DNA of 64,000 bases from Eleginops maclovinus (GCF_036324505.1 NC_086368.1:17969878-18033877), one strand, 5' to 3'; shown: positions 9,522 to 25,353, numbered from the stretch's first letter. Numbers and translations: made by a program. The notes: a model not told the origin generated them from the letters alone.

Positions 9522-11951
9522 TTACATACCCCACCCGGATGACTTTGACTCCATACTGGACCCAAAACCTGAGCTAAACCCACTACCGCTGGTTGTAGAG
9601 TTTGACCCGGTTCCCCAGCCGAGACTGGCCGAGCTGGCGCCGTAGTTGCTATTGGCCGTACTGAAAGACTGACTCTGGTCCCTGCTGGAGCTAGTCCCAC
9701 TAGAGGTGCTGCCTGAGGTGGATGTTTGCTGCTGGCTAGCTAACATACCCATCATCCCCCAACTACTCTGAAGAGCTGCCTGGGCCGCAGCCATCATAGC
9801 CGGATTCAGACTGAAGGAACCAAAATTAGCCAGACTACTGTTAGTGCTGCTCCCAACCCCGCTACGGCTGCTACCAAATGCTTGAGCTCCAAAACCATTT
9901 CCAAACCGTGTCGTGCGATCAAACTGCCTATTGCCGTGTTTGGGCTCAGCATTTGAGATGTGAACACTGACACCTTTAATTATTAGGTCCTCTCCACAGA
10001 GAGACTGGGCAACCTGTGAGGGGAAATAAAGACATGAATCAGGTCATCAGGGCAGTGGTACCACGACAACGAGTTCTTCCAAACATTTAACGTCGTACCT
10101 GATCATCTGCAAATGTGACGAAGGCAAAAGCACGGAATGGCTTTGGAATGAAGACGTCTGTGACTTCTCCATACTGCATAAAGAACTGCCGCAGGTCGTC
10201 AGTGGTCATGTCTTCTGTGCAACGGCCAACAAACACCTTCCGGCTCCTCAATGGCTCATCAGGCCCTTGCTGTAAACAAAATGGTTAAGGTTAGAGTATT
10301 GTCAACATCAACAGTTTTAATTCACATAATGTACACAGGTTGACACATGGACATTACCAGATTCACCTTTGAGTTAGGGAGCTTGCAGTCACACCATCTT
10401 CCGTCAATCATATGGCGTTGGGTGACCACCTTTTCTTGAGCCTCATATTCTGTGAATCTCACAAAGCCAAACCCTTTAGAGTTTCCTGTCTTGGCATCAC
10501 GTTTTACCTGCAATGTAAAAACAAGCATTGAAGAATTAAAACCCTGTTGTCAATCATACAACCCAGAGTCATGTGTATTTCACTATTGTTACCAATGTTA
10601 TACCTGAACCATGATGACTTCTCCAAATGTGCTAAAGTAGTCTTTCAAGTCCTGCTCAGATGTTTTCCAAGGAAGGCCCAGTACAATCAGATCTGATGTT
10701 TTCATGTCCCCTCTCTTCATTTTCACTGCAGATGAGGCATCAATTTCCTCCATTTTCCTTTTGTTGTCTGAAGTGTGACCAACACAGAGAGAAACTGAAT
10801 GTATATTAGTCTGACAGCCACAGGATCGATCTTTCCGTGTCATCACTACTTTTTTACTATCATGCTAATGTTTAATTTAAAAAGTCCAGGGTGGATAAAC
10901 AATGAAGAATATAAAAAGAAATCTCTCATAATTGTGTAAATAATAATAAAAGGTGAATAAATACTGTATGGATCCCCTTGGGTAAATGTTGTTTTCACCC
11001 TGTTTTTATACACTTACAGTTAAAATAAACACATATAGCCTACTTTACACCGGGACAGCGAACAATAAATGAAATGCAGCTTGAAAAGAGCTGAGTTTTA
11101 GGTATTTTACCTGCTCATTTTTACAGTCTGTGAACATTTGTCCATGGCCTTTTTTATAAATGTTACATAAGGGCATACAGTTTACTTTACAACACACAGG
11201 CAGAATATGTTTGGTACAGTACAATGAGACTCCACGGAAAAGGTCAAGCTCCGTAGGTGATTTTATACTAAGGATAACAGTGAGTTTTACATTTATCCAA
11301 TAAATCTTCCTAAATCTGTATTTTTTCCGTGTGTCCTTCATGCATTTTACATTTAAGGACTATGCAGTTGTTAGACCTAGAGTTAGCTAAAGATACTAAA
11401 ACGCTCATAATATAAACTCACCAAACTAAAACTAGTCCAATGTTATTTCCCAAATGTTTAAACAAACATATCAATAGCATATTATAGGCTTTAGATTGTT
11501 GATCTAGGTTTACAACTTTAATATCAATGAATTCATTTAGTGTACTTAGAGCGCACTTCAGTGGGCGTGGACGAACAAACTTCAGGTCGCGTCATTGTCA
11601 TCTATTTTCAGTGTGCTGAAGCTACATCATGAATTATAAATACCGCTAACAACACCTGTTAGAATGAAGTGTTATGTAAAAATAATTAAATATTAGGTGC
11701 TCATATCTACCTTTCGGATAGTTCACCACATAGACGACATTGCCCCATCCGTTTTCTGGTGCGTGTAGGATCCCTTCCACCAGACGAACTCCCCGCATGC
11801 ACTGAGACAGGGGGCTCCTGAAGCGTAGGCCGCAAGCCCCTGGAAACTGAGCCGCCACTGTTGAAAGGAGAACAGTGCCGTCGTCCTCGGAAGGAATCTC
11901 CATTGGCTCCTCATTTTCCTCTTCTGCCACTCGAATATATACTTCAGCCAT
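9522..11951 (-). CDS. tardbp: TAR DNA-binding protein 43 (TDP-43)
   Basis: Nuclear RNA-binding protein that controls splicing and RNA stability by binding UG-rich RNA. Five coding exons: 11711-11951, 10604-10767, 10367-10507, 10099-10269 and 9522-10013, giving 402 aa (human 414). In order: an N-terminal oligomerisation domain (residues 1-80, with [12 protein letters not shown] and [15 protein letters not shown]), a bipartite nuclear signal (KRK and KMKR, about 82-98), RRM1 ([15 protein letters not shown]), RRM2 (KVFVGRC, AFAFVTF), and a low-complexity tail. The tail keeps the conserved helix [19 protein letters not shown] and ends [11 protein letters not shown]. It is richer in Ser/Thr and poorer in Gly than the human protein. 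The gene has the full tail, so it is tardbp rather than a short tardbp-like isoform. Confidence 0.96.
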
Positions 11952-13416
11952 TGTGCATAAAACTTAAAAAGTTCCGGCCGGAATCAAAACAATGCTAAAG
12001 TTAGCAGTTAGCTTGCCAGTTGTCCACAATCGCAGCTAACGTTAGCCAATGTTGCTAACAAGACTGAGTGAGTCAGGCTAATTGTTTTGTTATTCCGAAT
12101 AAAAAAATATAAAGTTAAAAACCCATAACAAAAGCGTCGTTGGGGTTGGTTTTAGCTGAATTATTGTATAATATCTCTCTCAAAAGCTGTAACAAGGGTG
12201 CACCAGCCTCTTCCTTTGTTCGTCGCGGAGATGTGTGGCGTCAGTCAACACCGCACGAGCGTTCCACTGTGCGGCGTAATGAAAACTGCGTACGGTCCCT
12301 CGTTAACAAAGCTAAGAACGCGATTTTGTGAAGATAGCTTGCGCCGGTTGATAAGGTCATCCAACGTAGGCACAAAGCCCTTCTCGTCTCAAATGACAAG
12401 CAATAATAACACAAGAGAATATATTTATTTTTCCACGGTGCGAAACATTACAGCACCATTTACGGCCTACCAGAATGGTTTTTACTCCAGCGAAAAAGGA
12501 ACTACGTCATTAGAATGGGCTATTTCCCTTCATGGGGTTTTTTGTTTATGCAGTTTCGTTTATACAAATAGTAATTAAGTAATTTGTCAGTATACATCAA
12601 ACCAAAATTAGTATTACTGTGAAAGTGATTGTTATTTAGATACAATCTAATACAACCCAATAAATTGTATTGTCTCATACATTTAATTTCTGATCCCCCC
12701 CTTAGGTGGTTTGGTAGTACATCCACTACAGTAGTTTCCGTTAGCTAGTTGTTGTTGTTTGTTGGCAGTGAGAATAGATGGGAAGATGGCGGTTGCTACG
12801 AGTTTTACAAATTTATGAAATGATGATTAAGTGTCAATTACAACTGTTTTTGTTTTATAGTATATTATGTTACCTAAAATCCACAGTATCGTCCGTTTGT
12901 ATCACGGTGTGTTTTAGGTGACTGTAAATGTATAGAGTTTGCATTGTTCAATCATCTGCGTGTTTCTTTATCTTAAATGAACAAATCAACAACTGATATA
13001 TTCAAACGTTGACATTTAGTGTCGAAGGTTTTTTAGACTGATATTTGTTTGTTTCTAACACTATAAAATAATATATGAATTTGCTAAGTAGTCTATCAGA
13101 TCTGTTCAGAGGATATCAGTTCCCTTGGCAGTCTTAAATTATTAACATTTGTTCAGTCCATTCCAACAAAATATTTGGTCATCCAATTCTTTACCTTTAA
13201 TTAGCAATTTGTATGATTATGTTAATATACCAGAAACTGTATAATAGAGCTCATATGAAATAGTAATTCCACGCGAACATTTTTGATAAATGCGTTAGAG
13301 CAATAGTAACTACATACATGTAATATCTGAAAGACATATCAATAATAAATTATGTGAACAACAATCATCTGATAAAGCTGTTATATTAAACACGACCAGG
13401 AGATCTCAAACAGCTT
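11952..13416. promoter_or_regulatory. tardbp promoter/5' UTR and spacer
   Basis: Directly upstream of the tardbp start, the stretch 11990-12070 is packed with ttagc/gctaac words (for example gcagctaacgttagcc), a pattern common at teleost promoters. A YY1-like aagatggcgg sits at 12783-12792 on the plus strand, which could mark another start site. From about 12.85 to 13.4 kb it is AT-rich with nothing recognisable. Exact transcription starts cannot be placed. Confidence 0.45.
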
Positions 13417-15682
13417 TTTATTACATTTTTCAATCAATAACAGTACAATTTAGTACAGTATCTATCTTGCATCCAGCTCACCGTGTAACACCAACAGACT
13501 GAAATGAAATACAAAAAGTGAAAAGGTACATAAGGGTGCAGAGCTCTATAATATTAATGGAAAGAGAATAGGGAATCCATCTCAGTTGAATTGCATTTTC
13601 ACTTGTGGCCACACACAAATACATCACATTTATTGTACATCATCGCAGAAAAAAAGAAAAGTGAAAATATGTCACAACTTTAACAAAAGTGCTTCTGTAT
13701 ACAGTGAAATGTTGTCATTCAGATGCTCTGATTTTTAATTTAAGACCAAGAACAAAAATGTACAAAAGTTTTTAGTATGGACAGTATGCAAGGAAGTTTT
13801 GTTCCATTGAGTGTGAGGATTTGAAGGAGAGAAAAAGGTTTGTCAAGGATAGAATTCTCACAATGATTGTTATTTAATACAAAAATTGGCATCAATAGAA
13901 CTGGTAAGCATAATTTACACTAAGTATGCAGTCAATATTAAGTCTTTCTCCATTCTTGCTTACTCTGGTGCATAGCGTTACCAGTATTAGTACATGACGT
14001 ATGCAGAATTTGAGCCAACAAAATTGGCTTTTGTTAAGTTCAATCAATAGGTTACTCTTATTTCCAGGAAGAAAAAAAAATCTAGGATTTCGCACCATTG
14101 AAAGCAAGTCTACAGCATGCACATCTAAATTAACTCATGGCAGACAAAATTAAATGTCAACTTAAAACATCAGACCATTATTTTCAGACATTGATTTGTA
14201 CATTTCATTCACAGAGTTGCAACTGCAGTCCCAAGCAAAGGAAGTGTCTATTTAGTCAGGTGAGGTGTTCACTCAAAGTGGATACTACACACATCCCCCC
14301 ATCCATATAATAAAATCCAGCCATGCCCCAATTATCTCATTACCTACCTTGCTACCCAACCCCTTCCCACCCAAGTCAAAGGCATGTACAAGAATTAAGG
14401 GGGTTAACTGGATAAGTTACTCGTAATAACTCCTTTTGTACTGGAATGAGCATTCATAACTTATAGCATGTGCTTGGTTAGTTAACATAGTATTAGTTTA
14501 GAGGCAAAGCTTCTTCATGTGCAAAAGGCTGTGATGAAACAAAAACAGCTAGTATATAAATACATCATGGACATTTTGAAAGCTGCTCGTGTAATATGAT
14601 CCAAGCTTTTACTTGCTGCATGTTTTCTCTCTTCTGTCGTATGATTAAACTGGATTAGAATGAAAAGCTGTAATTCAAACATATCTAAAACCACTAAAGA
14701 AATATGACAAAAGGAAAGCCATCAAGAATAACAAACCATCAGAATAGAATTCTTTAAAAAAAAAAAAGTTAAATAATTTGTACAATTACACTCCAACATT
14801 TGCTTTCAAGACGCACACATTTGCATGGGATGATAGTGTTGTTTTCTCTTTCAAGGTAACATAAAATGGTCCAAGAAGGAATGCACAAGTTTCTGATTTG
14901 ATACCACAGGAGATCCTTTCTTAACTAGGTGATAAACAATTGTGCTCTTCTTTGTGTAGGAAAGGCATTGGTTTCCCTTCGTTTTTGTGGTGTCCAAGTC
15001 AGTTTAAACAGTGTTGAAGAAGATGCTGTGAACATTCTGAAGTTGTAATGGTCTTCCAGTCAACTTTGGAGTTAAAAGAACATCTGGGAATAAAGAGAGA
15101 GGAATTTTAGGATACATCTCGTCTAATTTGATCTATAGGCTAATTTGAAGTTAAGGGGTTTTAAGACCTAACAAGGTCGGACAAAAAGCTACGTATTAAC
15201 ACAGTCCAGATTAAGAATGTAGGAGGCTGCAACCTGCTGCAGAGGTTGTAAAATGTTCGGAATTAAAAGGAGTCTGCAAAATATAGAAGTATTTTATGAA
15301 TTTCTTTAAAACATTTGGTGTAAATAACAACTTGAAAACATAAACATAGTGGTAATACGGTATAATCTTTCAAAGATTCTAAAAGACAAAATAAACGACT
15401 TTTATTTAATGTGTTACATATTACTAAAAGTGGCTGCAAAGATTCTTTGAGGGGGCTCCAATTGAACACTTTTAAAGATACTGTCTGGTGTGAAATGTAG
15501 CTTTAAAAAAAAAAAAATTGTAGCAGTCCAACATAAAACAGCAAGGTGTTTCATTGCACCCACATCTTTAAACAACAGTATCACAAAAAGGACAATAATA
15601 AAAAGGAATAAAATAGCCTTAGGTACAAATGTAAGAACATGTAAAACAATAATAATCATTTTGAAATATAAACCTTCAGGCT
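13417..15682 (-). other. gnb1: gnb1 3' UTR
   Basis: About 2.3 kb with no supported exon between the gnb1 stop codon and a minus-strand AATAAA at 13417-13422. Long 3' UTRs are usual for this gene. An A/T-rich run at 14756-14768 is the only simple repeat I noted. Confidence 0.6.
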
Positions 15683-18437
<2,755 letters not shown>

Positions 18438-18490
18438 TTTATTCTGCTTTTTCAGTTACCTTACTCCAACTACTGGGGCACTTTTTGATC

Positions 18491-21400
18491 TAAAAAGAAG
18501 AAGAAAGAGTAGCACTTTAATCATTTGCATTCATCCTTTTAATTCAAGAATATATTTTTAACAAAAAAAAAAGCAGCATCACAAATTAATACATCTTTCG
18601 TTTGACTTAATGGTTTATCAATCAAAATTGGCACAGTTAACAACCTTAATATCATTTACACAATCCTGGTGCAGAGTGTGAATGCCAGACTAATCCTGCC
18701 GTTGCATTATATTGTTCATCTGAGTCCCTGCAACACTCACAAGATGTTGATGTTGTTGTGAATGAATTAACCACTAATAATATTATTACCAAATCTCAAG
18801 TCAATCTCATTCTTCGTTTTATCAAGTACATTTTGAAAACCTGTGCAACGACCTACATTGAGTATGTTCAAAAACAACGATTGTATGGCTATAAAACAAA
18901 CAATTCCATATCCGTCTACACCACAAAACAACTCACTTACTTACAAATGCAACATCAACAAGGATCTTTCTACAGTGTTGAGTTATTTCAAGCAATCTTT
19001 ACGAGAGATGTATTGCCCCCCGTGTAATGAAAAAACAAACCATATAACTGGTGTTTGCATATTGCCTGTATCGACTCAGAGTGCAATACTACAATGTCTT
19101 ATAAAAAAGTATAAGCACAGCTTATAAACTCTTGACTTAATAAAAACAAAAATCTCATCCAGATTTTTTGCGGATTGCAAACAGCAGTGCACAATAGTTT
19201 GACCAACACTGCCTTCCCCAGTTATCTCACAGCTGTATTGCTGTCAGTAGACCTATGTCACTGGAGGTTATAGAGCAACAGTGAAAATCTTCTTCAACAG
19301 ACCATGTAACCCTTTAGGTCCTCTAATTGGTTGTCCATTTTAAACACAGGTTACCCTCCTACACCCATTAATCTATAAATATGTGTGTCATCAAATGTAC
19401 TTTTCTAAGCAGTAAAATCAAGTGACAGCAGAATGCTGTTCTTGCTTTGATATTTAAAAACAATATGCCCCAAATGATTGACATAAAATTGAGCAGATAA
19501 CCACGTATAATAATGCTCACTTAAGTCTATGTTATCTTCTGTTATCTGTCTCTATATAGTATAATGAATGTTAATGAATCCTTATGTTTTTGGGCATGAA
19601 CAGACTAAAATAACTTTCATTTGGCCTTAGTGATTTACCATTTAAAACACTGTAGGTTTCAAAATAATCCTTAAACAGTTGTTTGTTTTTGTCAACTTAG
19701 ATCATACTTTGTTTTTAATCAAATGGAATAAACTTTTACTCTTGTAAACCAAACCCTAAAACTGCTATTGTAAATCAAAAAGTGGGATAGCCTGAAGTGG
19801 TGTTAGAATAGGACAGAGTTTGAAGTATTTCACATTTGGAAAACTTATTTCATTTTGACCTCTGTGGATGCTTACAGTTAAGGAGTTCCTCTCCCTCATC
19901 ACTTCTCCTTTCCAAGCGCCTGATCAGGGTCAGCTGACTGCATGATAAACAATGAGCTGTGGCAAACTGCCTGGAGTTGTAGCTCAGTAGCTTATTCTCA
20001 GGTCCCTTAAGGGCAGTCTGTTCCTGCTACTTTTAAAAAGGTGTCTCCTGCATTTCCAGCTAAAACATTTCTCTGCATGAGTTTACATTCGTTTTCAAAA
20101 GGACAAGTCTGCTTATCTGTACTGTTAAACAATGATAATACAATATTCCACAGGTCTAAAGCTAGATCATAGAAAAAGCCATAACCAGCAATATCACTGA
20201 GCAACTACATAATCCTAAAAGCTAAAATCCTCAGTCAATGAGTCTCTAATCCTATCCGTGTCCACTAACATAAACAGCTGGCAAAGCCCGTCCAGGCATT
20301 AGAAATATGTTTTCCCAATCATAAAAGGATGAGTTTAATCTTAATTCTTTTACACACAACATGCTTAAAGCAAGTGCCTGGATTTTAAATGCTGAAAATC
20401 CAGGCACTTGCAGGGAAATCTCAAGCCTAATACAGTACCTCCCTTCTAGTTTTGCAATGTAACCAGCATTACTTTAATAAACTAGGATAAAGTTAAAAGC
20501 AGCATTTTTATAATAAATTCATTTTCGAATTCCATAATCAGAGTAATTTAAATTACAATTCTTGAGACAATAGCAATTGTATCAACATACCTCACCCACA
20601 TATGTTCTAAATGGTGTCTGTGAACAGGTTCAGCCAACTGTGCTGTACTGGTAGTTGATTTAGTCACTGTGTGCAGTACTGTGATTTGCCTACAACAGTA
20701 GAATAGTTTGCATGGTATTTGAATGGCTGCTGAATAGCTTTTTTAGTCAGTTTGTTACTCTTGTAAGTGGGTTGGGCTACTGTAGCTCGGCACATATATC
20801 CGGGGGGGGGGGAGCACCATTGTGTGTAAAATAACAAGAATTACACTTTAAGTGTCTGACTCTAATCGAATATCTAAATGTACCCGAGGATCCACAGTGT
20901 AGTGATAATATGACTTGCACTGCAGGAAATCTGAGAAGATGCAGCTAAACGCCATCTTGCAGACTGCTTTTCGCTAGTTAGCTTGCTAGCAGGCTTGAGA
21001 GTGTAGGCCTACAGGCAGGGCAGAGCGAGTATTCAAGAAAGTAATATACTGACATTGTATTAGTGTAGTGTAGTAGCAATGTCACTTGCTATTTAACATT
21101 GACCGGTAGGCAAGCACAGTCGGTATAAGTAAGTTAGATTTCGTGACCGACAATCAACTAGCTCGTAGCATCTAATGCAAAAAAATCGCAACCAGTCACT
21201 AAAGGGTAGATTCAGCTGCTCTTCCGCAATTACACGGAATGCTATGTAGTTAGCTTAGTGGGTAAACCTGGAAAGTACGTGGTTGCTTGGCCTCCGGAAA
21301 TCCAATTAGATATATACGCGCAATCTTGTTAAAGCCGACAGTGCACGGATGACTTGATTAACGTTAACACTTTATTTATTTGGTTTTCTAATCCTGAAGT

Positions 21401-22407
21401 GAACCCAAGCCTGTAAAAAGTGCAAGGTCGGGAGGCGATGGCCTGTTTGACTTCAGTAAGCAACAAATGCAATAACAGATGCGGGTGAATTTTCAATAAG
21501 TAGAAGACCATCTTTCATCCGTCGCTGCATTACTGCCAATTGGCAAACTGGAGACAGATAACTAACGTTACAAACCTAAGTTAAAGGCGTTGCACCGGCG
21601 CCGCCGTTTCGTTGCAGGAAGGCAGCAATATGCTAACTTATTACATCGGGTTGTACAAAAAAAAAAAGGAAAAAAGGGGTGTTAACGCGCTCCAATAACT
21701 CTCTTCAATAACACATAGCCGAGGTGAATAAGGGTGCAATGTTCACGTCAAATAGTGATTATGGCTGTTCTGCTATTGCAAATAACGAATATTTGTTGTA
21801 AATTTGTTTACGGGACGTTTATTGTTCCAGCCCAACCCAGTGTGTCATCATCAACTCACAATAATGTCTCTAAATCTAACATGTTTTAGTATAAAGCAAC
21901 CCGTGAAGCCCAAGTTGCTGACAATATCACTACAGTTGTCTTCATTAACCTTTTGGCATTAACTAGCCATTACTTTAAGTACTGTATTTTAGGCCAGGGA
22001 GAAGCAGGGCCATCGCTGATATGAAGCCTTACTGGCCAACTAACGTTACTTAAGCGCCAGCCAGGAGCTCTCGTTGCCATTAACAGTAGTTAGACTCAAA
22101 TGACTGGATGCACTTTTATAAAAGATACGTTTTGCTACAATCTGTTTCTCCAGTGCACATACCGAGCATCAGGATCCACTGCAGCATAAACTTCTGTGCC
22201 TTAGCCACTTTTATTTGCCCATGATAAAACAGCCAACTTAACCGTTAGCTAACCGCAGCTAACTAAATGGCTAGGAAGCTAACTAGCTATTGCTGCTACC
22301 CCACCCCCGGACAGTTCAATTCCGCCACAATTCATTGGCTAATTATATTAACGGTTACTGTTTATGGTATGGAAACAGCATGATTATAGTTTCTTTCTTC
22401 TCCTTAC
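18491..22407 (-). other. gnb1: gnb1 first intron
   Basis: It runs from a strong donor at 22407 (CAG|gtaagg on the minus strand) to the acceptor just upstream of the coding exon. I found no coding exon on either strand. It holds the 17-bp hairpin at 20370-20411 and a G run at about 20802-20811. Confidence 0.5.
20370..20411. repeat. 17-bp perfect hairpin
   Basis: gcaagtgcctggatttt at 20370-20386 pairs exactly with 20395-20411 around an eight-base loop. It lies in gnb1 intron 1. The stem is too short for a typical miRNA precursor. Confidence 0.85.
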
Positions 22408-22640
22408 CTGATTCAATTTGCGTTTGTTTTTGGGTTTTGGCATTGACTGGAAAGCAAGACGGTGTATACCTCCGATCCACGCATCAACGAACACCACAAC
22501 GCTAGCTCACTAACTAGCTAGCCAGCTAGCGGTAGTTTTCCGAGGAGCAGCCCTTCCCGAACACTACGGCTAGGGAGCTTGACAACCTCAGTCAACCAAC
22601 CGGAGAGGGGAGGGGAGGGGAGGGGAGGAGGGGGTATCAC
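22408..22640 (-). promoter_or_regulatory. gnb1: gnb1 non-coding exon 1 and core promoter
   Basis: A strong minus-strand donor (CAG|gtaagg) ends a putative non-coding exon at 22408. Upstream the sequence has gctagc/gttagc clusters (22500-22530) and a G-rich tract at 22607-22634. No coding start in this exon fits the gene. The exact start site is unknown. Confidence 0.5.
22607..22634 (+). promoter_or_regulatory. G-quadruplex-forming tract at the gnb1 promoter
   Basis: Four runs of four G separated by single A, followed by more G. This satisfies the usual G4 motif with one-base loops on the plus (template) strand just upstream of the inferred gnb1 start. Confidence 0.65.
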
Positions 22641-24364
22641 ACCCACTAGCTGTGCACTGAAGACACTGCACACAGGCGGACAAAAAGGCGAATCTTAAAA
22701 GTCACTATACCTCATTCAACAAGACAGCCTACTGTCTTCCTTTTGCCCAGTTTAACATCTGCCCTTTCCGTAGTAGGTTCACTCTCGTCCGGCCATCGAA
22801 CGACGAGATGGGCGCGGTAACCCTGCAGTCAGCGCTGGGAAACCCCACGCTGCAGCAGCGACGGATGGGTAGAAAACCACAGATCGGTGTTTTATTATCT
22901 AAATCTGGAGATAATCGATCATATTAAACAATATTTAGTTCTTTTCGTTTGTAATATATATGTGCATCTCCATTCTGTAGCCTACACAACGACGTGTTGC
23001 CTTAAAATGTTAATTTAAAATCATGCACTTCTAGTTTATCTTTTTTTTTCATCCCAAAACAGTTTCCTTACATTTGCTATAATTCCTGCATTTTTTAAGG
23101 ACACTTAATTCATCCCCACATAAAACAAAGTCTTATTCTAACCCAGCATTGTTTATCTCACCAACGTCCAATATGCTAAATATGTCTGCTTGTCTGCTCC
23201 CCAGTTACATCCAGATATAGATCTCATTAGATCAATTACTTTTCAACATTTTCGATTTTCAATAAAGGCCATCTTTCATGTAGACCCATTTTTCTTTCAA
23301 AAGGGACAGTATTTCCTTGTTGCTTGGCCTGGGCGTAAACAGTAATGCTCATAACGATCATAGTTCTCAGTGCAACTAGCTATAGCCTATACAAATATTG
23401 AAATGTAGGACAAAATGTTTTTCATCTGTCATTTTTAGACCAAAATAAACTTTTACTACTGAGTTGTGACGGTCAGAAAGAGCCCAGAGAGACTACTAAT
23501 GACTGAAATTGGCAAGAATTCTGATCATCAAATTATAACTAGCAGCGTAAATTCCTTCATTCTTTTAATAGATTGATCAAAACCTTCGTGGCTGTGCTAG
23601 TCTTTCTTCCTTAAAAACAACATCATTGTTCTGGTTAACTTTCTGACTACATATAATGTAAGTATTACTCCAAATACCTACCTTTAAAACAAAATATGTT
23701 AAAGTTATCACCTTTTTTTGTACATTTTGAGGTGTTTTCTTTTCTTCCAGTTTTATTTTACCAATACATGTTGTGTATGTTACTTTTTGAATATGGCGTA
23801 CAGAGATTCATATTCTTATCCCTTGACAAACAGATGTGAAATTCTTAATGTTCCCATTGCAATGTTGGGAATAACTTCTAGTTAAGTGCCTCCCTATTTT
23901 GCTTTCAGTCAGAGACTGCACAAGCACCTGCTAATGGCTAACTGCAAGCTAATGGCAGTTGCCATAAGTAGACCACGTGATGTTGAGGTCAGTAAATGCA
24001 TTTGATAATTTTCACAATTTGTTATCATGACTCTTCTTTTGTCTTAGTAACTTTTAGAACAACATCCCATTTTAACTAATTACAAGATTACCAAACCAGT
24101 TATATTTTATATTCAAGTATAACTTGCTTTTTAAAATTTGTCAGTTGAGATATTCAAATATTCCTCATGGGTGATCAACCAGTCCATCCTTTGCCATAAA
24201 AGGCCACAAAGCCTGTTCCTCTAAACTCTGTGGAAGGAAAATTAAATTAAAAGAGCAATCATTACGAGGCTAAGATATCCTCTCATTCTACTATACAGTA
24301 AGTGTACAGTACGTAAGTGTAAGTACAGTACTTACCCTCAGTTTTGTTTGGACCAGCAGAGAAA
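22641..24364. other. Intergenic, nothing recognised
   Basis: AT-rich spacer between the gnb1 promoter and the calml6 relic. Neither strand shows a coding exon with splice sites that I can support. Confidence 0.4.
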
Positions 24365-24713
24365 ATGGTGAGAAACTATAACAAAGCAACTAACCTCACA
24401 TACTACTTACAACACAAACTCTTATATTAAGTTAAAGTCCTCATAGAATAATTCCAGAAATGTTGCTGTGTGGATCTTTTTTCCTCTTAATACAACTTAC
24501 TAACTGCTAAAGCCAAAACTGAAACTGATTATTTCTTTCAGGCCAGCAAGTTATCACAAGAGCAGATCAACCAATACAAAGTAGTATTTGAGAAGTTTGA
24601 TGAGGGAAATTGAGCTGTGAAGACACTGGAGCTGGAGAGGTTAGTGAGTTTAATCGGGATCAATCCTACAAAGAGAGAGCTAAGCCACATGGCCAAAGAT
24701 GTGGACAACAATG
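24365..24713 (+). pseudogene. calml6: Calmodulin-like 6 remnant with in-frame stop
   Basis: The first exon is just ATG (24365-24367, donor gtgaga). A second exon follows at 24542-24713 with proper acceptor and donor. It reads ASKLSQEQINQYKVVFEKFD, then EGN and a TGA stop at 24611-24613, then continues AVKTLELERLVSLIGINPTK and ELSHMAKDVDNN. This matches the first EF-hand region of CALML6, a calcium-binding calmodulin relative. In humans CALML6 lies next to GNB1, as here. One base (T for G) makes the stop. I could find no later EF-hand exons before c3orf18, so the gene looks dead. A sequencing error at the stop would not restore the missing exons. Confidence 0.7.
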
Positions 24714-25261
24714 GTAAATAAAAAACTGCATTGACTGAAAACACTGCATATGTTTATCTTTCTCTTAAATACATTTAGCTTGGCTCTTTGACCTTCTGAC
24801 ATTCTTTGAAATACTAATATTTGGAAAAAATGAAAAGTACCTGTGCCAGTATGTAACCTCGACTTCCAATGTATTATGTGAAATAAAATGTTCAGTAGAG
24901 CCCAGCCATGAGCCATATCTTGTTTAAGCTTATGGTCTTATTTTCTTTCACTGTGTCAGAAAGACCATGGTAGTATATTGAACTGTGTTATATTGCAAGA
25001 TGGTTTTATATTTCCAGACATGAGAAGATACATTATGACACATTAGGAATTGGCCAATAAACTGGATCTAAAGTTCAAATATAGATTGACAGCACACATT
25101 TCAACAGGCAACATCTTCCAAAACCGATTATAATAAAACCAAATATTATCTAATACTGCAGTATTCTGCTTAACTGCAGCCTGACACGTAAAACACTAGG
25201 TGTCAGTATTTCACCGTGTTTTTTATAACGGGATATATAGTTCTTTAAAATAATATTTGCA

Positions 25262-25262
<1 letters not shown>

Positions 25263-25352
<90 letters not shown>
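25263..25352. repeat. (CA)45 microsatellite
   Basis: Uninterrupted CA dinucleotides over 90 bp. Confidence 0.98.

Positions 25353-25353
<1 letters not shown>

Noticed and set aside
9392..9700. 102-aa minus-strand frame across the tardbp tail
   Set aside because: It is a shifted frame of the real TDP-43 C-terminal exon.
12198..12578. 126-aa plus-strand open frame upstream of tardbp
   Set aside because: No recognisable content and no splice or promoter support. Two frames overlap there by chance in low-stop sequence.
20370..20411. miRNA precursor
   Set aside because: The perfect 17-bp stem with an 8-nt loop is too short and lacks the bulges and flanking pairing of a pri-miRNA.
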